From: Paraphysoderma sedebokerense
Lineage: Eukaryota > Blastocladiomycota > Physodermatomycetes > Physodermatales > Physodermataceae
DNA length: 64,000 nt
Direction: 5' to 3'
NCBI GenBank assembly: GCA_025602915.1
Contig: JAHLJZ010000060.1
Coordinates: 86,620 to 150,619 of the forward strand
Under the pieces are notes generated by a model that worked only from the letters and a program-made list of their open reading frames with translations, ran no database searches and was not told the origin of the DNA. The translations under genes and the position numbers were made by a program. Below are positions 59,687 to 64,000 of the stretch, one piece after another. Positions within the stretch are counted from its first letter, which is position 1. Each line of letters opens with the position of its first letter.

Positions 59687-61987
59687 TTATTGCCCTGTTG
59701 GTTTAAAGTCTCCACTCTTGCCAATATCAGTACCACCAAATGATACAGAGTCACCTAAATTCCCTGAAGGTAGTACAGTGCCCTCTGGTGATGTGGAGGT
59801 GGGTGACGAGGGAGCGGAGGAAGAGGTAGAAGTTGAATTGAATGAAGGAGATGTCGAAACAGATTTATATACGCTCAGAGCTTGAGTGATCATACTGGCT
59901 GGATCGGAAATAGATGCAGGGATAACGATTGTGTTGGTTTGCTTTGAGATGTTGGACTATCGCAAGTTTCGGATGTGAGTTTTCGGATAAAAAAATGAGA
60001 ATGATGAAAGACAAATCAGATTATGAAACAAAGAGTTAGACTTACCCAACTATCGACCCATTTCTCAGCTACGTTTAACGCTACAGCTTCTGCTCCTCCT
60101 TTACCGGTGTTATTGGCACCATTTGAAATAGCTGTTGCGATTTCTCGGATGGAGGTCGCCGTCGCCGTCGCTTTCAAAAGGATGGCTATATTTGAAGTTG
60201 TGGAGATAAAAGTTGATAATCACGAATCAAAATAGGTTTGGTAGCATCAGAAGTCAATAGTTGGAACAACAAGTTCTGTATTTACAAGAGGACGAACCTT
60301 CGGCTTCTCCCTTGGCCTTGTTGATTCTTTCTTGTTTCTCAGCCTCACTGTTTAATACTACACTTTGCTTTTTACCTTCTGCAATGTTGATTTCTGCCTG
60401 TCTTGTTCCTTCGGATTGTAGGATAGCAGCACGTTTTGATCGTTCAGCCGAAACTTGGGAATGCATTGATTGGATAACAGTCTTGGGCAAGTGAATGTCT
60501 CGAACCTAGTAATTAACGTTAGCAAATGCGTGCATATCATTTGTGACATAGTCGCCAAGAAGTTGATTTTCGAGAATCTGAAAGCTGAAAAGACGACATA
60601 ATCAATACCATAGCATACCTCATAACGCATACATTTTATGCCCCACGAGTCACTGGCTGAATTAATAGCCTCAACGATATGTTTATTTAGCTCGGAACGT
60701 TCAGCAAGCGTTCGATCTAACGTTAATTGTCCAATTTCGGACCTCATTGTCGTTTGTGCTAGTTGCGTGATAGCGTAGTCGGAGTCTTCGACACCATAGG
60801 ATGCCTAGATTGACGCTATGGTCAATACACAATAATGGGGTTTAAAGAGTGAATGTTAGGCGACAATGCGAACCTTGTATGGATCGACCACTCGATAATA
60901 TAGAACCCCGTCCTGATGTTCAAGACACCATTTAGTCAGACTTTGACAGTACATTTTCTAGACTAATAAAAGTCCCATACCAACTCTAACGAAACATTAT
61001 CAGCAGTAATAGCTGTTTGAGATGGAACTTCAACGGCGACTTCCCTGTAGAGTTGAATAGTTAATATGACCGTATACTACACTAGTATATATATCGGTGG
61101 AACAAAAAGCGCATACTTCAATGAATGCACATATGCTATTTTTTCAACAAAAGGAACTAAAATTGCAAGACCTGTAACAAAAGTATAACACTTGGTCAAT
61201 ATAACCTTTCGCCTAAAGTGATCTAATTCGACAGGCGTACCCGGGTCGAGGATTCTACTAAATTTGCCAAATCTTTCCACAATCCATGATTCTTGTTGCG
61301 GTACGAATTTGATTACTAATATTAGGACAGCCATATAACAAGAATCCGTCAGTAACTGATATGGTCCGGAACTGGTTTGCGCGGTTTTCTTTCAACATAG
61401 CCTATCAAATCTTGAAGAAGCCGCCAACTTTTAATAACAGTATAGAGTTCTCATAACCATGTCTTGCTCGGTCAGATGTTTTGATTTGATTCAGGATAAG
61501 ATAATACTAACTTGTGTTCGTTGGTAAACGTCGTTTGTAGCGGTAATATCCAGCGGGTGGTTTCTGTTGAGATTGAGGATGGTAGAAACGAGAATGTGCG
61601 ACTAGAACTGATATTTGCGGTTGATTCTAAATTTACATATTTAATAATATTAGAAATTAGCTGTTAGCGTCATTAGAACACAAATATACCACAGTATTAG
61701 GTTACGTTGACAGCGGTGTTCCATGTCAGTATTAGTATAGACCACTGGAATCGGATAATCTGAATATCACTGGCATTCTTCGGGCTATTTCATCACTCGC
61801 CGTGATATTGTCTTAAATGATACTACATAAAAATGCAACTTACAGGTAATCTCGTCGTCAACGGAAACCCTGAAATGGAGAACGGAGGCAAAGTCCTAGT
61901 AAGAGGCCTGGACGTCGTCCTTGATAAGCCAACTTGATAGAGCCCACGACATGTAGAGAACATATTTCTTGTACCAATCGGACGCAT
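59687..61987 (-). CDS. STOML2: Stomatin-like protein 2, mitochondrial
   Basis: Prohibitin-family scaffold of the inner mitochondrial membrane that binds cardiolipin and stabilises respiratory and protease complexes. Exons (minus) are 61987-61844, 61626-61512, 61315-61241, 61171-61117, 61044-60981, 60912-60874, 60804-60619, 60505-60298, 60185-60046 and 59956-59687, giving 431 residues. The ATG at 61987 begins an Arg/Ser-rich presequence (MRPIGTRNMFSTCRGL), as expected for mitochondrial import. The SPFH core reads VPQQESWIVERFGKFSRILDPGLAILVPFVEKI, EVAVEVPSQTAITADNVSLELDGVLYYRVVDPYKASYGVED and ITQLAQTTMRSEIGQLTLD. The coiled coil (AAILQSEGTRQAEINIAEGKKQ) and C-terminal NTIVIPASISDPASMITQAL complete the family order. 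The tail is Ser-rich. Confidence 0.94.
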
Positions 61988-62410
61988 CAGTGGATATGAA
62001 TATGAATTTAAGTTTGTGCAGTGGAGTTTTACCGACACGGAAAGGAATTGAGGGGGAAAGATTGAATCTGATCTGTCATCAGTCGGAAATCTCTGACGAA
62101 AGAATTCATTGAATACTTCATATTTTAATTATTCCCGCATAGCATTCTATTCATGTTCTCGGTATTAAATCCAAGCAGGTATAGTTAAAATTACACAGAC
62201 TTGTTCAATTCGCTTTCAAGGTAAAAAATGATGAAATACAATGTAATATGCAAATTAAGCTGAAATGTTGACTTCGATCTAGGGTTAAATAAATATCGTG
62301 GAAAGATCAATTTAATGGTGTAAGTGCGGGGCCGATTCGATCTTGGCACACATTATTTGAAGTCTATGAAGTATCTACACCAATACTAGAGTTCACCCTT
62401 GTCCAAAGAT
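61988..62410. other. Intergenic, STOML2 promoter and KAE1 3' end
   Basis: About 420 bp of AT-rich sequence between two minus-strand genes. No other feature seen. Confidence 0.5.
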
Positions 62411-63647
62411 TCAATCATTTCGCCAGGTAACATAAACTTCGTCCGTTCGGTACCTGGATGAAATCCATTGTTAACATTTACAATTGCCTTACAAATGATA
62501 ATACAGCATCATACCTCTGGGTAACATTCGTCTGTTCTAACGGAGTCGTCACACCAGTCTTGAACATTAATAACCCAGCATGCGCAATCATAATTCCATT
62601 ATCAATGCAGAACCTTTCGTCCGTAGCAAACACATTTCCGCCCCGTTCTTTAGCCATTATACCCATCATTTGCTGCAGACGTTCATTGCATCCAACTCCA
62701 CCTACAATTAGGACTTCGGATGATCCTACATGCGCCATGGCCCGTTCAGTTATTTCCACAAGCATTGAAAAAAGAGTTTCTTGTAGGGAGAAGCAGAGGT
62801 CAGCCGGTGTACATGGATCTGGAGATGAGGGCGACAGGAGGGTAGATGCGACGGGTTCAATGTACGAGAGGATTCCGGAGAAAGATACGTCCATTCCTTT
62901 GACAGTGTACGGAAGAGGAATATATTTCTTGCCCCTAGTCAATTCAATGAAGGTTAGAAAAGGTAACGTTGCATCGGGACATAAATTATACATACTTTTT
63001 GGCCTCCTGCTCGATATTGTATCCTGGACTAGGATCATTCGGGAGATTAAGAATACGGGCAAATCGATCAAGACAATTTCCAACCGCAATGTCAATTGTT
63101 TCACCGAAAATACGATATCTGATGAGCAGATGTAACGCAATCAAGAAAGGATACAAGTTAAAAGGTAATCATTTGGGCCGATCTACTCGTTAAAAACCAA
63201 CCTATTTTCCGAGTATGCAATGACCTGAGTATTCCCTCCACTGACGTACAGTATCACCGGATTGTTTGCTCCTGTAATTTGTCTTCCCATCTCTATATGG
63301 CCGATGCAATGATTCACACCAACCAAAGGTTTATCCCATAGTAGGGCAATAGTTCTGGCAACCACAGCAACACTGACTAACGGTGCGCCCATACCGGGGC
63401 CCTTTGTAAAACATACGACGTCTATATCTCTGCTTGTCACGCCAGCCTCCTTCAGAGACTGCTTTGTCATCTGAAGTATCCACGATTGATGATGAATGGC
63501 GGTATCTCGCGGAAGGAATCCCAGACCAGGAGGAGTAATGTAGGTGTGCCGAATATTAGCGAGGACAGACACACTTCCGTCGGGCGAATGTTTTATGATG
63601 CCAATACCAAGTTTGTTTGCAGAACCTTCAAATCCAATCGATATCAT
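62411..63647 (-). CDS. KAE1: KAE1/OSGEP, tRNA t6A threonylcarbamoyltransferase (KEOPS subunit)
   Basis: Transfers threonylcarbamoyl from TC-AMP to A37 of ANN-decoding tRNAs as the catalytic subunit of KEOPS. Exons are 63647-63202, 63118-62996, 62934-62515 and 62453-62411, giving 343 residues, close to the usual 335-350. Hallmarks are [17 protein letters not shown], THxT-like [29 protein letters not shown], the metal-binding [13 protein letters not shown] with two His, [51 protein letters not shown] and [10 protein letters not shown], ending [15 protein letters not shown]. All active-site motifs are intact. No mitochondrial presequence is seen, fitting the cytosolic KAE1 rather than QRI7. Confidence 0.97.
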
Positions 63648-63710
63648 TTTCGCAATATTGATAATACATATATATTCTCACTTGATTTTCAATTTCAAGT
63701 AATGTTGAAA

Positions 63711-63732
63711 TTTGCTAGGTAACGGTCACGTG
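63711..63732. promoter_or_regulatory. X-box-like site and E-box upstream of KAE1
   Basis: TTTGCTAGGTAAC (63711-63723) fits the RFX layout with one change in the left half, and CACGTG (63727-63732) is a palindromic E-box. Both sit 64-85 bp upstream of the KAE1 ATG. Confidence 0.4.
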
Positions 63733-63790
63733 ACAGCCAATCAAGATTTTCTTCCATCGCTATATGGAATTTCCACCAAAGGATACACGA

Positions 63791-64000
63791 TTAAATACAT
63801 ACAAAGATAATGTCGATATTGTTGTCATCGCTCATAAAAACTTCTATTTCCTGCATTCGTCCTTCTTTGCCGTCATGCTCGATTGCGGCTTGTCGATTTA
63901 ATTCGTCCACAGCGACAGCACAAAGTGCGCTCTCTTCAATTCTGTTTAAGCGACCGTGTATCCAGTATTGACTGAATTTTCGCTTTTTAATTATATAGCC
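63791..64000 (-). CDS. C-terminal part of an unidentified gene (runs off window)
   Basis: The minus-strand frame is open from the window edge to a stop at 63791, 69 codons. It reads like real protein: KKRKFSQYWIHGRLNRIEES, ALCAVAVDELNRQAAIEHDG, then MQEIEVFMSDDNNIDIIF. A GTATGT donor falls just after IDIIF (63798 down), so the frame may instead splice to an exon in the 140-bp gap before KAE1. I do not recognise the family. Confidence 0.5.
   Translation of the reverse strand, partial: GYIIKKRKFSQYWIHGRLNRIEESALCAVAVDELNRQAAIEHDGKEGRMQEIEVFMSDDNNIDIIFVCI

Noticed and set aside
62458-63135. 225-codon plus-strand frame
   Set aside because: It is antisense to KAE1 exons 2-4, which carry unmistakable family motifs.

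Overview
The window is eukaryotic and most likely comes from a zoosporic (flagellated) early-diverging fungus. Coding regions are broken by many short GT-AG introns, mostly 50-110 nt with GTATGT/GTAAGT-type donors. Several genes are typical of fungi: Gti1/Pac2 (WOPR) regulators, ATG13, a CRT10-like protein, a Tgl-type patatin lipase and a hybrid histidine kinase. A DNAAF1 (LRRC50/ODA7) homologue, needed only to pre-assemble axonemal dynein, implies motile cilia. I cannot name the species. Exon boundaries were worked out by hand from splice signals, reading phase and protein family alignment.

Layout. 0-5 kb: a UBE3A/HUL4-like HECT ubiquitin ligase (5' truncated) and a small secreted protein. 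6-15.5 kb: a broken GH16 gene, fibrillarin, a DXD glycosyltransferase, a CRT10-like WD protein and a possible microprotein behind a perfect RFX X-box palindrome. 16-21 kb: a small acidic protein, a USP16/45-type deubiquitinase and a CCC1/VIT1 transporter. 21.7-25.2 kb: two more GH16 genes, one sharing about 0.9 kb of essentially identical sequence with the broken copy at 6 kb. 25.5-31.3 kb: three tandem WOPR genes on the minus strand. 33-38 kb: a promethin-like membrane protein and ATG13. 40.8-42.4 kb: a small divergent gene and a fourth WOPR gene. 44.8-49.6 kb: a hybrid histidine kinase and a second copy of the secreted protein. 50-53.2 kb: a Tgl lipase. 54.6-56.2 kb: a protein with half a WOPR domain. 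56.6-64 kb: DNAAF1, STOML2, KAE1 and the end of one unidentified gene.

How it fits together. Housekeeping genes (proteasome/ubiquitin, rRNA methylation, tRNA t6A, mitochondria, autophagy, lipid turnover) form the frame. Set into it are lineage-specific families that seem to be duplicating locally: four short WOPR regulators with identical exon sizes and a shared C-terminal motif, three GH16 glucan-active enzymes under gene conversion, and two secreted-protein paralogues with matching TATA boxes. I regard the WOPR array and the converting, frameshifted GH16 pair as the most unusual content. No transposon, CRISPR array, rRNA or tRNA gene was recognised.
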